Positions 18,033 through 27,537 of a DNA stretch of 50,446 nucleotides are shown here, in pieces. Made by a program: the position numbers and the translations under genes. How positions within the stretch are numbered: position 1 is the first letter of the stretch; each line of letters begins with the position of its first letter. Under the pieces are notes generated by a model. It saw only the letters and a list, made by a program, of their open reading frames with translations, had not been told where the DNA came from and ran no database searches. The stretch covers positions 1 to 50,446 of the forward strand of contig JADLHT010000039.1 of assembly GCA_020848695.1 (NCBI GenBank), given 5' to 3'. The DNA is from Saprospiraceae bacterium (GTDB lineage: Bacteria; Bacteroidota; Bacteroidia; Chitinophagales; Saprospiraceae).

Positions 18033-19052
18033 TTATTTATAAAATGATCTAACTCTCATTCTCGAATTCTCCCGAACATTCATGTAGAATAAATTGTAAT
18101 CTCCTTTATGAAAATTTTTTGCCAAGTAAAAAAATGATCCTTTAAATTTTGGTTTGTTACACCAAAGTATATTTTTGTATATCTGTGCGGACACTGAATT
18201 TTTCAGTGGATCTTTTTTCATGTCGATTACAGCTCCCAAATTTTTTTCTTTTCCAACATATTTATTTTCTGTAGTCCAGGATAATGGATTGGTTATGATG
18301 ACTTGAGTTTCCTGATCCAGGAACTTAGGTTTGAATCCTTCCTTATAAGTTCTCCAACTACAGATGCAGGAAGTTGTGTGTTCATTTTCACAAGCTTTTA
18401 AAAATCTGAATGTATTATTGGGTACAGGATATCCTACAATATAAGCCACAACTAATTTATTCTTCATTTTTTCATTATCGAAAACTTCTTTTAATAATTT
18501 AATTCCCATCAAAGCACCTTGGCTATGAGCAGCAATAATGATGGGTCGATTGTTATTCCAATGATCGAAATAGTATAAGAACGCCTGATAAATGTCTTCG
18601 TAAGCTCTATTGAAAGCCTTTTCTGCGGACAGGCTGTCCTTGGTGAAAAATGCATTATAATGAGCCTGCCTGTATCTGGGTGCAAATACTCTGCCGGTTC
18701 CATTAAAAATACTTGCCTGGTATAAGATAGAACTTTTATCTGTTGATTCATTAACCTTCGTATCCGTAATTTCTGCATTCCAGTCATGATATTTCTTAGA
18801 TCCAAAGTAAGTAGTAGGATGAAGAAAAAAGATATCAACTTCTTCAGGAATATAATTTTGATCTAAATGTCCCGGTAATCTATCTGATGAATCCACTTTG
18901 AAAGGAAGCGCTGCCCAATAATAAGAGTTTTTATAATCTAACGGAATATACTTAGCCTTATCATTAAATGAATCTTTAGGTTTATAAATAGCGCATGAAC
19001 ACCACAATACAATACTCAGTAAGAAAATCAGTTTTCGTTGTAATTTTTTCAT
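18033..19052 (-). CDS. DUF3089 alpha/beta-hydrolase-like protein
   Basis: 339-residue exported protein of the DUF3089 family, which looks like a lipase/esterase. Family marks are VDIFFLHPTTYFG (about 70-84), the RVFAPRYRQAHYNAF segment, YYFDHWNNNRP and the nucleophile elbow AAHSQGALMG near residue 173-182 (Ser in HSQG). The N-terminus is a signal sequence with a poor lipobox (LWCSC), so lipid anchoring is uncertain. The reaction and substrate are not known. It is divergent from rlmN, 93 bases apart, and is followed by a 350-base gap to cphA, so it appears to be a single-gene unit. Confidence 0.8.
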   Translation of the reverse strand: MKKLQRKLIFLLSIVLWCSCAIYKPKDSFNDKAKYIPLDYKNSYYWAALPFKVDSSDRLPGHLDQNYIPEEVDIFFLHPTTYFGSKKYHDWNAEITDTKVNESTDKSSILYQASIFNGTGRVFAPRYRQAHYNAFFTKDSLSAEKAFNRAYEDIYQAFLYYFDHWNNNRPIIIAAHSQGALMGIKLLKEVFDNEKMKNKLVVAYIVGYPVPNNTFRFLKACENEHTTSCICSWRTYKEGFKPKFLDQETQVIITNPLSWTTENKYVGKEKNLGAVIDMKKDPLKNSVSAQIYKNILWCNKPKFKGSFFYLAKNFHKGDYNLFYMNVRENSRMRVRSFYK

Positions 19053-19094
19053 TTAAATCTTTGTTAAGGATCAGATATCTAATAAATTTTCGAA

Positions 19095-19102
19095 TACATT
19101 TG
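19095..19102 (+). promoter_or_regulatory. Putative -7 element of the rlmN operon
   Basis: TACATTTG matches TAnnTTTG and would give a leader of about 37 bases before the rlmN ATG at 19146. No TTTG is found at the -33 position. Confidence 0.35.
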
Positions 19103-19145
19103 TTGTAGATTTACGAGAATTTGTCCAAATTGGATCAATGATTCT

Positions 19146-20189
19146 ATGCAAAAAAAAATTGATATACTTTCTCTGGCTGATCAGGAACTTCAAACAGAAT
19201 TATTTTCGTTGGGATTCGAAAAATATCGCTCTAAACAAATCCGGGAATGGCTTTGGAAACATGCAGTTCGATCGTTCGAATTAATGTCTAATTTAAGTAA
19301 AGAACATAGGACTAAGCTCTCAGATTATTTTTATATTCCAACAATTGAACTCGATAAAAAACAGACAAGTAACGATGGTACCGTTAAATTCAGGTTCAAA
19401 CTTTATGATGGAAAGTTGATTGAATCGGTATTAATTCCAGTTGAAGATAAAGAGAGATATACCGTCTGTGTATCATCTCAAGCAGGCTGTAGTCTGACCT
19501 GTTCATTTTGCGCAACCGGAAAAATGGGATTGCTGCGTCAGCTTTCTGTTTCTGAGATTTTTGATCAGTACATTTTAGTCAATGAAGAGTGTAAATCAAG
19601 ATATGGGAAAAATCTGAGCAACATAGTTTTCATGGGAATGGGAGAACCTTTATTGAATTATAAGAATGTATTAGGATCAATTCAAAGATTAAGTTCTGAA
19701 GACGGACCTAATTTATCATCTAAAAGGATTACCATTTCGACTGCCGGAATATCTAAAATAATAAAGAAACTTGCAGATGATAATCCAAATGTGAATCTTG
19801 CCCTCTCATTACACGCAGCTAATGATGAAAAGAGATCTGAAATGATGCCAATAAATGAAACAAACAGCATTTCATCATTGATGGAATCATTAAAATATTT
19901 TAGCAAACATTCGACAGGAAAAATTAGCTTTGAGTACATTGCCTTTGAACATTTTAATGATTATGCTTCCGATGCAAAAAATTTGGTTAAGTTGTGTAGT
20001 CATTTTCCAGTAATTGTAAATGTCATAGAATTTAATCCGGTTACAGGAGTAGATTATGAAAAATCCTCTGAAGAAAGAATCAATGCTTTTGCACGGATGG
20101 TTAGAGAAAGTGGTGTTATGATTACTATAAGAAGAAGTCGTGGAAAGGACATTGATGCTGCTTGCGGACAATTAGCCAATCGAGTGTGA
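19146..20189 (+). CDS. rlmN: 23S rRNA (A2503-C2)/tRNA methyltransferase RlmN
   Basis: Radical-SAM methylase that puts a C2 methyl on A2503 of 23S rRNA (and on A37 of some tRNAs). The cluster motif CX3CX2C appears in AGCSLTCSFCATGKMG (about residues 115-130), followed by NIVFMGMGEPLLNY and SLHAANDEKRSEMMPIN, both RlmN signatures. The catalytic C-terminal Cys that carries the methyl intermediate is C341 in AACGQLA. The 347-residue length is normal. It is the first of three plus-strand genes with gaps of 37 and 13 bases (T9SS plug, TolC-like). Cfr-type resistance methylases are related, but the motifs and the housekeeping position favour RlmN. Confidence 0.95.
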   Translation: MQKKIDILSLADQELQTELFSLGFEKYRSKQIREWLWKHAVRSFELMSNLSKEHRTKLSDYFYIPTIELDKKQTSNDGTVKFRFKLYDGKLIESVLIPVEDKERYTVCVSSQAGCSLTCSFCATGKMGLLRQLSVSEIFDQYILVNEECKSRYGKNLSNIVFMGMGEPLLNYKNVLGSIQRLSSEDGPNLSSKRITISTAGISKIIKKLADDNPNVNLALSLHAANDEKRSEMMPINETNSISSLMESLKYFSKHSTGKISFEYIAFEHFNDYASDAKNLVKLCSHFPVIVNVIEFNPVTGVDYEKSSEERINAFARMVRESGVMITIRRSRGKDIDAACGQLANRV

Positions 20190-20226
20190 ATTATTTTTAA
20201 TAAAATTGCGTTTAATTACATCAATA

Positions 20227-21498
20227 ATGTTAAGAAAGCTTGTCATTTTTTACATCTGTTGTATATCCCATATTTTGTGCTCACAACCCAATTTAGGAGA
20301 TATCCCCAATGTTGATAGTGTGTATTTTGATAAATTGTATTCATTAAATTTTAACGATGGTCTTAATACGGTTGCAATGGCACTTGTTTACAACAATCTG
20401 CCGTATAAATTAAATTTGGAGTTTGACTTATTAGAAGGATCTCCCAGAAGGTTATATTATACTTTTAAATATTGTGAAAAAGGATGGAATGATTCCCCGG
20501 CAGATCCTTTAGAAGTTATGGAGGGCGTTAATGAAGTTGAAATAAATCAGTTTCAAACCTCCTTTAATACCTATGTTGCATACGTGCATTACCAGATTAG
20601 TCTTCCATCTGCGCAAATACGATTCAAGCAAACCGGTAACTATCTGATTGTCATTTATGACCAGGATCAACAAATTTATTGTACCCGTAGAATTTACTTT
20701 TCAGGGACTCAATTTACAGCATCTGTAAATTTTCTTCAACCTGTAAATACAAATTTTCTGAATACTCATCAATCGCTGAATATTACCTTAAATACCGGAA
20801 CTAAAAATATTCTTATACCCCAACAAGAGATCTTAATGGAAGTATATCAGAATGGTAATCCTATGACGAAGAAAGTATATAATGATCCATTGTTTTTTAG
20901 TGGCAATATTTTGAGATTTACAAAAGATGATGATATCCTTTTCCACGGTGGAAATGAGTTTCGATCTGCCAATGCAAGATCTATTCAGGTGCGTTCTGTG
21001 ACCGTCAAATATTGGGATGAAAATCAAGGAAAGTTTCATTGTTATCTAAAAAACGATGAACTTCGAACTCATAAGCATTATTTGTTTACAATAGATTACA
21101 ATGGAAAAATGGTATATACATCTCCGGATGTACCTGCCAATACCGCCAATACGAGATCCGAGTATTTTTACCTGCATTTTAATTTGTACTCTCCGGAAAA
21201 ACTGGATAGAGACCTTTATGTATATGGCTTGATTAGCAATTGGCAAATAAAGGATGAATTTAAAATGGAGTATGATGAGATTTCTAAATTCTATAAAGCA
21301 AGTATTTTTTGTAAGAATGCTTATGTAGATTATGCTTATGCAACTTTAGATGAGAATAAGAAGGTTGATCTTACTTATGTTGAAAATGATTTCTCGGAAA
21401 CAGAAAATGATTATTTTGTATTAGTTTATTACAGACCTTATGGCGGAAGATTTGATAATCTTATGATGGCAAAGAGATATAATTCAAATAGCCAGTAA
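20227..21498 (+). CDS. Type IX secretion system plug protein (DUF5103)
   Basis: About 423 residues with a signal peptide (MLRKLVIFYICCISHILCSQ). The Bacteroidota DUF5103 layout is clear: an N-terminal beta domain with GSPRRLYYTFKYCEKGWNDS, a middle domain with NYLIVIYDQDQ and RRIYFSG, and a C-terminal half with FHGGNEFRSANARSIQ, YVDYAYATLDENKKVD and ENDYFVLVYYRPYGGRFDNLM. Proteins of this family act as the periplasmic plug that closes the SprA translocon of the type IX system. I place the start at ATG 20227; reading could extend to TTG 20206 but the ATG begins the signal peptide properly. Its presence matches the T9SS cargo genes found elsewhere in the window. It is probably cotranscribed with rlmN and the TolC-like gene. 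Confidence 0.85.
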   Translation: MLRKLVIFYICCISHILCSQPNLGDIPNVDSVYFDKLYSLNFNDGLNTVAMALVYNNLPYKLNLEFDLLEGSPRRLYYTFKYCEKGWNDSPADPLEVMEGVNEVEINQFQTSFNTYVAYVHYQISLPSAQIRFKQTGNYLIVIYDQDQQIYCTRRIYFSGTQFTASVNFLQPVNTNFLNTHQSLNITLNTGTKNILIPQQEILMEVYQNGNPMTKKVYNDPLFFSGNILRFTKDDDILFHGGNEFRSANARSIQVRSVTVKYWDENQGKFHCYLKNDELRTHKHYLFTIDYNGKMVYTSPDVPANTANTRSEYFYLHFNLYSPEKLDRDLYVYGLISNWQIKDEFKMEYDEISKFYKASIFCKNAYVDYAYATLDENKKVDLTYVENDFSETENDYFVLVYYRPYGGRFDNLMMAKRYNSNSQ

Positions 21499-21511
21499 TT
21501 TTGAAGAGAAT

Positions 21512-22939
21512 ATGAAAAAGACCGAATTGTTTTTTACCTTAGGTTTAATGATCACATTTACCTTTCATTCCAGAAGTCAAGAGATATGGAATCTGGAGAA
21601 ATGTATTAAGTATGGGTTGGAAAGGAATGCAATGTTGAAGCAAGCCGAATTTAATTTGGGTAATTCTGCAATTAACTTGAAGTCTTCAAAAATGCAAATG
21701 CTTCCAAACTTAAACGGAAATGTAAATTCAGGTTTAAGTATTGGTAGAAATATTGATCCTACAACCAATAATTTTATTACACAAAATATTGTTTTCGGAA
21801 GTTATGGTTTAAATGCCGGAATAATGCTTTTTAAAGCAGGAGAACTTAGAAATTCAATCAGATCAAATCAGGCTACCTTTGTTTCAACACAAAAAGAATT
21901 TGAACAAGCTGTTAATGATGTTAGTCTGCAAATTGCTGCTAACTATCTGGCCGTATTACTTGCCGAGGAAAGACTTCTTATTGCCAAGAAGAGTCTCGAA
22001 CTTGCTTCTGAGCAAACGGTACAAATCAAAAAATTAGTACTAATAGGAACTAAAGCTGAAGTAGATGCACTTGAACTTGAATCTGCAGAAGCACGTTCGC
22101 AGCAAAATCACACAATGGCATTCAATGCACTGGAGCAAGCGTTAATGCAATTAAAGCAGTCTATGAGATTTGATCTTCTTTCAGAGTTGGTTATTGAAAA
22201 AATATCAGAAGAAAAACTTCGCAATCTTCAAAATGAATTTTATACTTCAGAAAATCTATTCGGAATTGCTCTGAACAATCAACCCGGAATTCAAGCTTCA
22301 AAAAAGAGATTAGAGGCTTCTCAATTTCAAAGAAGAATTGCAAGGGCTCAATATTTTCCTACCATTTCAGGATTTGCAAACATCAATTCGCGCTATTCCG
22401 ATGCTGCAATTAGACCCATAGAATTTGGTACACGCATAGAAAAGATTGAAGGCAAAGTGAATGGTACTCCAATAAGCTTAGAATATGAACAACCAATCAT
22501 AACAAAAACAGAAGTTATTCCTTTCGGAAAACAGTTTGATCAGTTTTTAGGATATAATTTTGGAATTGGATTAAGCATACCTATTTACAATAATTATTCA
22601 GTAACAGCTAATGTTAAAAGATCAGAAATTCAGCTTGAACAAGCAGAACTTGAATTGAATACAAGAACTGAGAATCTAAATTCTGAGATTATTCAAGCTG
22701 TTGCGAATGTAAAGCTTTCATTAAAGGAACTTGAAGCTGCTCAGAAGTCTGCTGACCTGGCGAAACAGGTTAACGAGAATACCATAAAGAAATACAGTAT
22801 TGGTACAGCAAATAATTTTGAACTCACAACAGCACGAACCAATCATGATTCTGCTCAAAATTCCTTATTGATTGCTAAGTATGACTTGCTGTTCAAACAG
22901 AAAATTCTCGATCTGTATGCAGGTAAATCGATATGGTGA
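21512..22939 (+). CDS. TolC-family outer-membrane efflux protein
   Basis: 475-residue outer-membrane channel subunit of a tripartite exporter. It has a signal peptide (to SRSQ, about residue 23) and the two repeated OEP halves rich in long Ala/Glu/Leu helices (about 120-230 and 370-460), separated by barrel segments such as NLNGNVNSGLSIGRNIDPTTN and GYNFGIGLSIPIYNN, the latter a hallmark of the family. No membrane-fusion protein or ABC/RND pump gene is adjacent, so its partners are elsewhere. It follows the T9SS plug gene by 13 bases. The stop lies just 19 bases from the end of the convergent M36 protease gene. Confidence 0.9.
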   Translation: MKKTELFFTLGLMITFTFHSRSQEIWNLEKCIKYGLERNAMLKQAEFNLGNSAINLKSSKMQMLPNLNGNVNSGLSIGRNIDPTTNNFITQNIVFGSYGLNAGIMLFKAGELRNSIRSNQATFVSTQKEFEQAVNDVSLQIAANYLAVLLAEERLLIAKKSLELASEQTVQIKKLVLIGTKAEVDALELESAEARSQQNHTMAFNALEQALMQLKQSMRFDLLSELVIEKISEEKLRNLQNEFYTSENLFGIALNNQPGIQASKKRLEASQFQRRIARAQYFPTISGFANINSRYSDAAIRPIEFGTRIEKIEGKVNGTPISLEYEQPIITKTEVIPFGKQFDQFLGYNFGIGLSIPIYNNYSVTANVKRSEIQLEQAELELNTRTENLNSEIIQAVANVKLSLKELEAAQKSADLAKQVNENTIKKYSIGTANNFELTTARTNHDSAQNSLLIAKYDLLFKQKILDLYAGKSIW

Positions 22940-22958
22940 TTCTAATTTTACAAATTAG

Positions 22959-25900
22959 CTATTCTAGAATCAACTTAAACGAATTGGTCATCTGCGCTCC
23001 GATGACTTTAACGATTACCATTCCTGAAGCTAAATCCGACAGAGAAATATTCATATGATTTTGTGTAACTGGAATTGCCTTGAGTAACTGTCCGCTCAAT
23101 GAGTAAAATTCAATTTTATCATATTCAATATTATTTTCAAAAATAATATTCATTCTCTTTTTTGCTGGATTTGGATAATAAGTGATCCCACCAATTTTAG
23201 TCTGATTTTCAACTGCTAATATTTTCTTAGAATCAATCAATGTTCCCTCACCTTTAACTGATTTACAAATTTTTTCGTTTAAAGATGTTGAAACGCATAC
23301 TTCAGCGTTGTAATACTTCGGATTAATAATTTCAATATCGTCAATCGTCCATCCTTGATGGTCTGTAAGTGTTGTACTTAAAGGTTGATCATCATTACCA
23401 AATCTAAAAGTAAGTTTAATTTTCTTGCCTTTGTACTTGTTTAAGTTAAGGACTGCAGGAATAAAGTTTGGAACATAACCAGTAAATCCTTTATTCCTTG
23501 GAATGGAAATAGCGTTGTATGAAATATTACCATCATATCCATTTATTGCCCACTCAGATGGATCAATTAAATCAAATGAATTTCCATTATCTGATGAAAT
23601 TTGTACAAATCCGCCATCGACGTTTTTCTGGGTCAAATATTTATGAAAAAACAGAAGTGCAACATTTTCCTGACCTAAATCAATCTCATTTTTACTGGTA
23701 AGACTTACATCTGAAGCGGTAGCACTTTCTGTGCTCGACTGAAATGCAGGACTTTGACCTACGCCCTGATCGTTAAAATAATACCAAAAGCTTGATCCTC
23801 TGTTGATTTCAATGGTCCAGTCATCTTGTGCTTTGTCATCGTTTAATTGGTCAATAAAAACAGTATTGCTAAATGTATTTGGATCCGTTTTAACTCTATA
23901 TTTAATGGATCTAATTTCTAAAGAATCCATAGATGTAATGTTCCATTCTAAAGAATTGGAATTAATGCTTGAAGGAATTATTGAAGCAGAACCGTTGATA
24001 TAAGTACATCCGGTTGGAATATTATCTGTAATGACTATATTATTTATTTTGGAAGCCCTCATATTGCTTATCATAATTTCATAGTTAATTTCATTTCCGG
24101 CCTTTACCAAAGGGTCTGCTGTTTTCGAAACCAGGGTTGAATTAATACAAGTAGGATATGAATTAAAGTCTTCAACTTCATCACCTGTTGTGCCAGAGCT
24201 TCCTTGTTTCGCTTTAAATCCAACACCTCTTCGAGCAAAGACATCCCAAATCAGACATTGATTTACACCGTTATTATTCAATTGATCCGCTTTTAAGATT
24301 GCATCACGTCCATCGACAAAACCCGGGGAACAAGGTTGTAGTTTCATTCCATCCATTACCAGTTGAATGGCAATATTATTTCCGGCATTTTTATTATTAA
24401 AGTCAGGATCGTAACCATATTTATCTGATAAGGCCCAATAAAGATCCCACAGCATCGCTGCCCAAACTTCACCGACGTCATGAGTTGAACTGGTCAGGTC
24501 TTTATAGGTAAATTCATTTACATTCAAATCCGTTGAATAGGGTCTTCTTCTGATTCCATTACTACTTACAGGATTGGAAGTAGCATAATTGCCAATGCCA
24601 CGAACATCGGATCCTTTGTCACCATTTTTTGCAGTGGTAATCAGACTGAAAAAATCACTCCAACCTTCGCCCATATTTTCTGCATTTCCAAGACAGCCTG
24701 CTTGTGCCGGTCCTCCCGTAAGTCGATTTGAAATTCCGTGCCCGTACTCATGAGCAATAATTCCATTGTCAAAATCTCCATCCAATAATTCCGGTTTGTT
24801 ATCATTTGATGAGGGTTTTTCAATTTTTAAAATTAAACTTCCTTCATCAAGTTGTTTCTTAATACTATTGAAAACAGAAACTTTTATATAATATGCAGGA
24901 ATGGTAACTTCTCCTCCTCTGGCACCTGCAGCCATGTTGACACCTTGATTGTCAAATCCATATATTACAACAGCCAGAGCACCCGCATTTTGAGCAAATA
25001 GTGCTTTGTCACCAAATTCACAAATTCCCCTCTCAATAAATGCTATTTTTCCCCGTAGGTTGGAAGATTGAGAATTTTTACACCCTTTTTTCGGATCAGT
25101 AGATCCGTCATTTGAATATACTGCTTGAGCAATAATTGGAGTTGTAGGAGAGGCTCCACCGAAGCTTCCTTTTATAGAAAGCAATCCACCTGCGACTATC
25201 GCAGGCTCAGTTACAACAATATCACTGGTTGAATTCCATAAATACATCTGCATACGTCCATTACTACCATCCGCAGGCGTGGAAAAATTGGCATTATCAA
25301 CTCCGCTTCCATCCTGTGCTTCGGCATTAACCCGGTCACCTAATCCTCCCTTTCCATAGGTATTAACTTGAAAATTACCTGCAACTTCAGTAAAACCAAA
25401 TTTATAGCTTATATCATGAATCATATTGCACATATAGAATAAGTTGGTAATTGCAGCTGGTCTATAACTTTCCGGATTTTTGGTCTGATCAAACGGGAAG
25501 TCGAAAACTAATCCACTTCCACCGTCAACTTGAACTGTTGGATCCGGATTATTGTCGGAATCAGCATCTAAATAAGCATAGACATTATTACCTCTAGTGG
25601 TTGTAAATTCAGCCGAACCATCAGATTTAGTAGTGTGCCAGCCAAATTTTGATGCAATTGGATCTGCCGGATTCAGAACGAGACTTCTGTTACCATGAAT
25701 AGGTGATTCTGCCGGTAAGGGTAATATGTTATAAGAGGGCGCTGAAAGGAGTTTAGTTGCCGAAGTCTTATCTGTATTTAAGAGTTCGCTATTATCATGC
25801 TGATGTTCCTCGCAGTTACTATGAGTCCTTTGGTGAGGAAATTTACAATATACCGTAAAATTGTTCTGATCAATGACTTTTCCGGTAACAGCGTCGACTC

Positions 25901-26474
25901 TTACATTCCAATAATCAGAAGATTGAACCAGTTCAAGAGTAAGATCCCAGGCTAACCTTAAAACATCACCCTGACTAACGTAAATTAATTTATACGGGAT
26001 ATCACTTTGGGTAAAATTAGTTTTGGCAAAATAGTTTTTGTCATTACTTGATCGATTCGAATGCTTGGGTAAGATTGCATTTTGTATATGGTAGTGTCTT
26101 ATACATGTTTCCAGCGCTTTTAGTGCATCGATCTTGGGATTGACTGTATTTATTTTCGAATCCAGGGATCCTATAAATCGACTCGGGGAATTATAGATCT
26201 GACCCTCAGAACCAATATGAACTGAGCTTATTGCATTATATATTGGAATACCTTTATAGGATTGTTGGAAATAGAAATGTTCGACGCCATTATGAGAGTC
26301 TTTATAGCGATCCGAAATAATTAATTCATTTAAATCGGATTCAGTCAGACCTGAATTTGGACTTGTTTCATAAAAGCTACTCAATGCTTTTTGTAATTTT
26401 GCATCTGACTGAGCATTTAAAGGTGAAGTAAAATATAAAGAGACTATAAATAATAAGATTAAGTTTATACGCAT
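22959..26474 (-). CDS. Secreted M36 (fungalysin-type) metalloprotease with T9SS tail
   Basis: 1171-residue zinc protease exported by Sec and then T9SS. Order of parts: signal peptide (1-21), FTP-like propeptide (about 45-200; HFYFQQSYKGIPIYNA, DVLRLAWDLTLE), catalytic M36 domain (about 270-780) holding a protease-associated insert (about 425-545; LRGKIAFIERGICEFGDKA), the zinc motif HEYGH near 575-579 and the Glu ligand in MGEGWSDFF, then a DUF11-like domain (about 795-880), a jelly-roll-like region with WTIDDIEI, and the type-A sorting tail beginning at YYPNPAKKRMNI (last ~75 residues). It is likely an extracellular protease for nutrient gain. The -7 element at 26492-26499 implies a very short leader. 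Confidence 0.92.
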   Translation of the reverse strand: MRINLILLFIVSLYFTSPLNAQSDAKLQKALSSFYETSPNSGLTESDLNELIISDRYKDSHNGVEHFYFQQSYKGIPIYNAISSVHIGSEGQIYNSPSRFIGSLDSKINTVNPKIDALKALETCIRHYHIQNAILPKHSNRSSNDKNYFAKTNFTQSDIPYKLIYVSQGDVLRLAWDLTLELVQSSDYWNVRVDAVTGKVIDQNNFTVYCKFPHQRTHSNCEEHQHDNSELLNTDKTSATKLLSAPSYNILPLPAESPIHGNRSLVLNPADPIASKFGWHTTKSDGSAEFTTTRGNNVYAYLDADSDNNPDPTVQVDGGSGLVFDFPFDQTKNPESYRPAAITNLFYMCNMIHDISYKFGFTEVAGNFQVNTYGKGGLGDRVNAEAQDGSGVDNANFSTPADGSNGRMQMYLWNSTSDIVVTEPAIVAGGLLSIKGSFGGASPTTPIIAQAVYSNDGSTDPKKGCKNSQSSNLRGKIAFIERGICEFGDKALFAQNAGALAVVIYGFDNQGVNMAAGARGGEVTIPAYYIKVSVFNSIKKQLDEGSLILKIEKPSSNDNKPELLDGDFDNGIIAHEYGHGISNRLTGGPAQAGCLGNAENMGEGWSDFFSLITTAKNGDKGSDVRGIGNYATSNPVSSNGIRRRPYSTDLNVNEFTYKDLTSSTHDVGEVWAAMLWDLYWALSDKYGYDPDFNNKNAGNNIAIQLVMDGMKLQPCSPGFVDGRDAILKADQLNNNGVNQCLIWDVFARRGVGFKAKQGSSGTTGDEVEDFNSYPTCINSTLVSKTADPLVKAGNEINYEIMISNMRASKINNIVITDNIPTGCTYINGSASIIPSSINSNSLEWNITSMDSLEIRSIKYRVKTDPNTFSNTVFIDQLNDDKAQDDWTIEINRGSSFWYYFNDQGVGQSPAFQSSTESATASDVSLTSKNEIDLGQENVALLFFHKYLTQKNVDGGFVQISSDNGNSFDLIDPSEWAINGYDGNISYNAISIPRNKGFTGYVPNFIPAVLNLNKYKGKKIKLTFRFGNDDQPLSTTLTDHQGWTIDDIEIINPKYYNAEVCVSTSLNEKICKSVKGEGTLIDSKKILAVENQTKIGGITYYPNPAKKRMNIIFENNIEYDKIEFYSLSGQLLKAIPVTQNHMNISLSDLASGMVIVKVIGAQMTNSFKLILE

Positions 26475-26491
26475 TTTTAATTTTTAACCGC

Positions 26492-26499
26492 CAAAATTA
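26492..26499 (-). promoter_or_regulatory. Putative -7 element of the M36 protease gene
   Basis: Minus-strand TAATTTTG matches TAnnTTTG. It lies 18 bases from the ATG at 26474, so the leader would be about 11 bases. The region between this gene and divergent rlmB is only 39 bases. Confidence 0.4.
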
Positions 26500-26513
26500 G
26501 CTATTTTTTTATT

Positions 26514-27251
26514 ATGAATGATAAATCAGAGTGGATTCCAGGTAAGAACGCATTAAAAGAAGCTTTAGCTGCCGGGACTTTAATACAAAAAGTTTATTTA
26601 AGTGAAACGCTTGAAAGAGAGACACTTAAGGAATTAACGGATTTGTGCAAAAAATCGGGGCTTTCGGTTATTTCCGTACCTAAGTTCAAACTCGATAAAC
26701 TTTCCGGGATTCAGCATCAGGGTGTACTGGCTCATATCAGTCCCGTCGAATTTTATAAAGCTCTAGAGCTTGCAGATCGTAAAATTGAAGAAGGAATTAC
26801 TCCCTGTTTTGTTGTGTTAGACAGTATAACCGATGTTAGAAATTTTGGAGCAATTGCTCGTTCAGCTGAAGTTTTTGGAATCGATGGATTGATTATAGGG
26901 CAAAAGAATTCTTCACCAATTAACCAGGATGCAATAAAAACCTCATCAGGAGCGCTTTTAAGAATTCCAATTTGCAAAGAAACAAATTTACAACATACAC
27001 TTAGGGAATTAAAAAAAAGGGGCTTTAGAATAATTGGAGCTGACGAAAAAGCCAGCTCTCAAATAACAGATATGGACATGAATCAAGCCATTGTTTTTGT
27101 GATGGGATCTGAAGGTACAGGTATTTCAAAGGATTTAAATCATCTCATAGATGTACATGTAAGAATTCCACAAAAAGGAAAAATAAATTCGCTGAATGTT
27201 TCTGTTTCTGCCGGAATAATATTTTATCATTGGTCAACTTTCAATACGTGA
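26514..27251 (+). CDS. rlmB: 23S rRNA 2'-O-ribose methyltransferase RlmB (TrmH/SpoU family)
   Basis: SPOUT-class methylase that modifies a 23S rRNA guanosine ribose (Gm2251 in E. coli). The 245 residues comprise an N-terminal L30e-like RNA-binding domain (about 8-85; GKNALKEALAAG, GIQHQGVLAHISP) and the SpoU domain with LDSITDVRNFGAIARSAEVFGIDG (about 101-124), VFVMGSEGTGIS (about 196-207) and IPQKGKINSLNVSVSAG near the C-terminus, the knotted SAM site. RlmB versus another TrmH-family member cannot be separated completely by eye, but the GKNALKEAL start is typical of RlmB. The ATG at 26514 has no Shine-Dalgarno. It is divergent from the M36 gene. Confidence 0.88.
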   Translation: MNDKSEWIPGKNALKEALAAGTLIQKVYLSETLERETLKELTDLCKKSGLSVISVPKFKLDKLSGIQHQGVLAHISPVEFYKALELADRKIEEGITPCFVVLDSITDVRNFGAIARSAEVFGIDGLIIGQKNSSPINQDAIKTSSGALLRIPICKETNLQHTLRELKKRGFRIIGADEKASSQITDMDMNQAIVFVMGSEGTGISKDLNHLIDVHVRIPQKGKINSLNVSVSAGIIFYHWSTFNT

Positions 27252-27537
27252 ATTGTATAATGGTTATTAAAAATGAGGATTAATTAAGTGATACTTCTTG
27301 TTAATGTTAATGCTAAATTTTAAAATAAGTAAATTCCTGAGTTATAGAAACAAATGGAACTTTACATTCTTTAAAGATTTTTCGATAATTCCAAAAGTTA
27401 ATAAATTTCCTGAAGAATAATATAACTGTTAGATGTTCATAAGATATAATACAAGCAAAGTTAATATAATAGAACGATTCATTGAAATCAATCAACTTTA
27501 GTAAATCAACAAAGATTAAATAAGCAAAAGTGAATAC

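Noticed and set aside
20206-20226. TTG start extending the T9SS plug gene
   Set aside because: ATG 20227 starts a proper signal peptide; the extra seven residues would weaken it.
27313-27495. Minus-strand open frame of 60 codons between rlmB and scpA
   Set aside because: AT-driven composition rich in Phe, Ile and Tyr, no promoter octamer and no recognisable features; likely chance.
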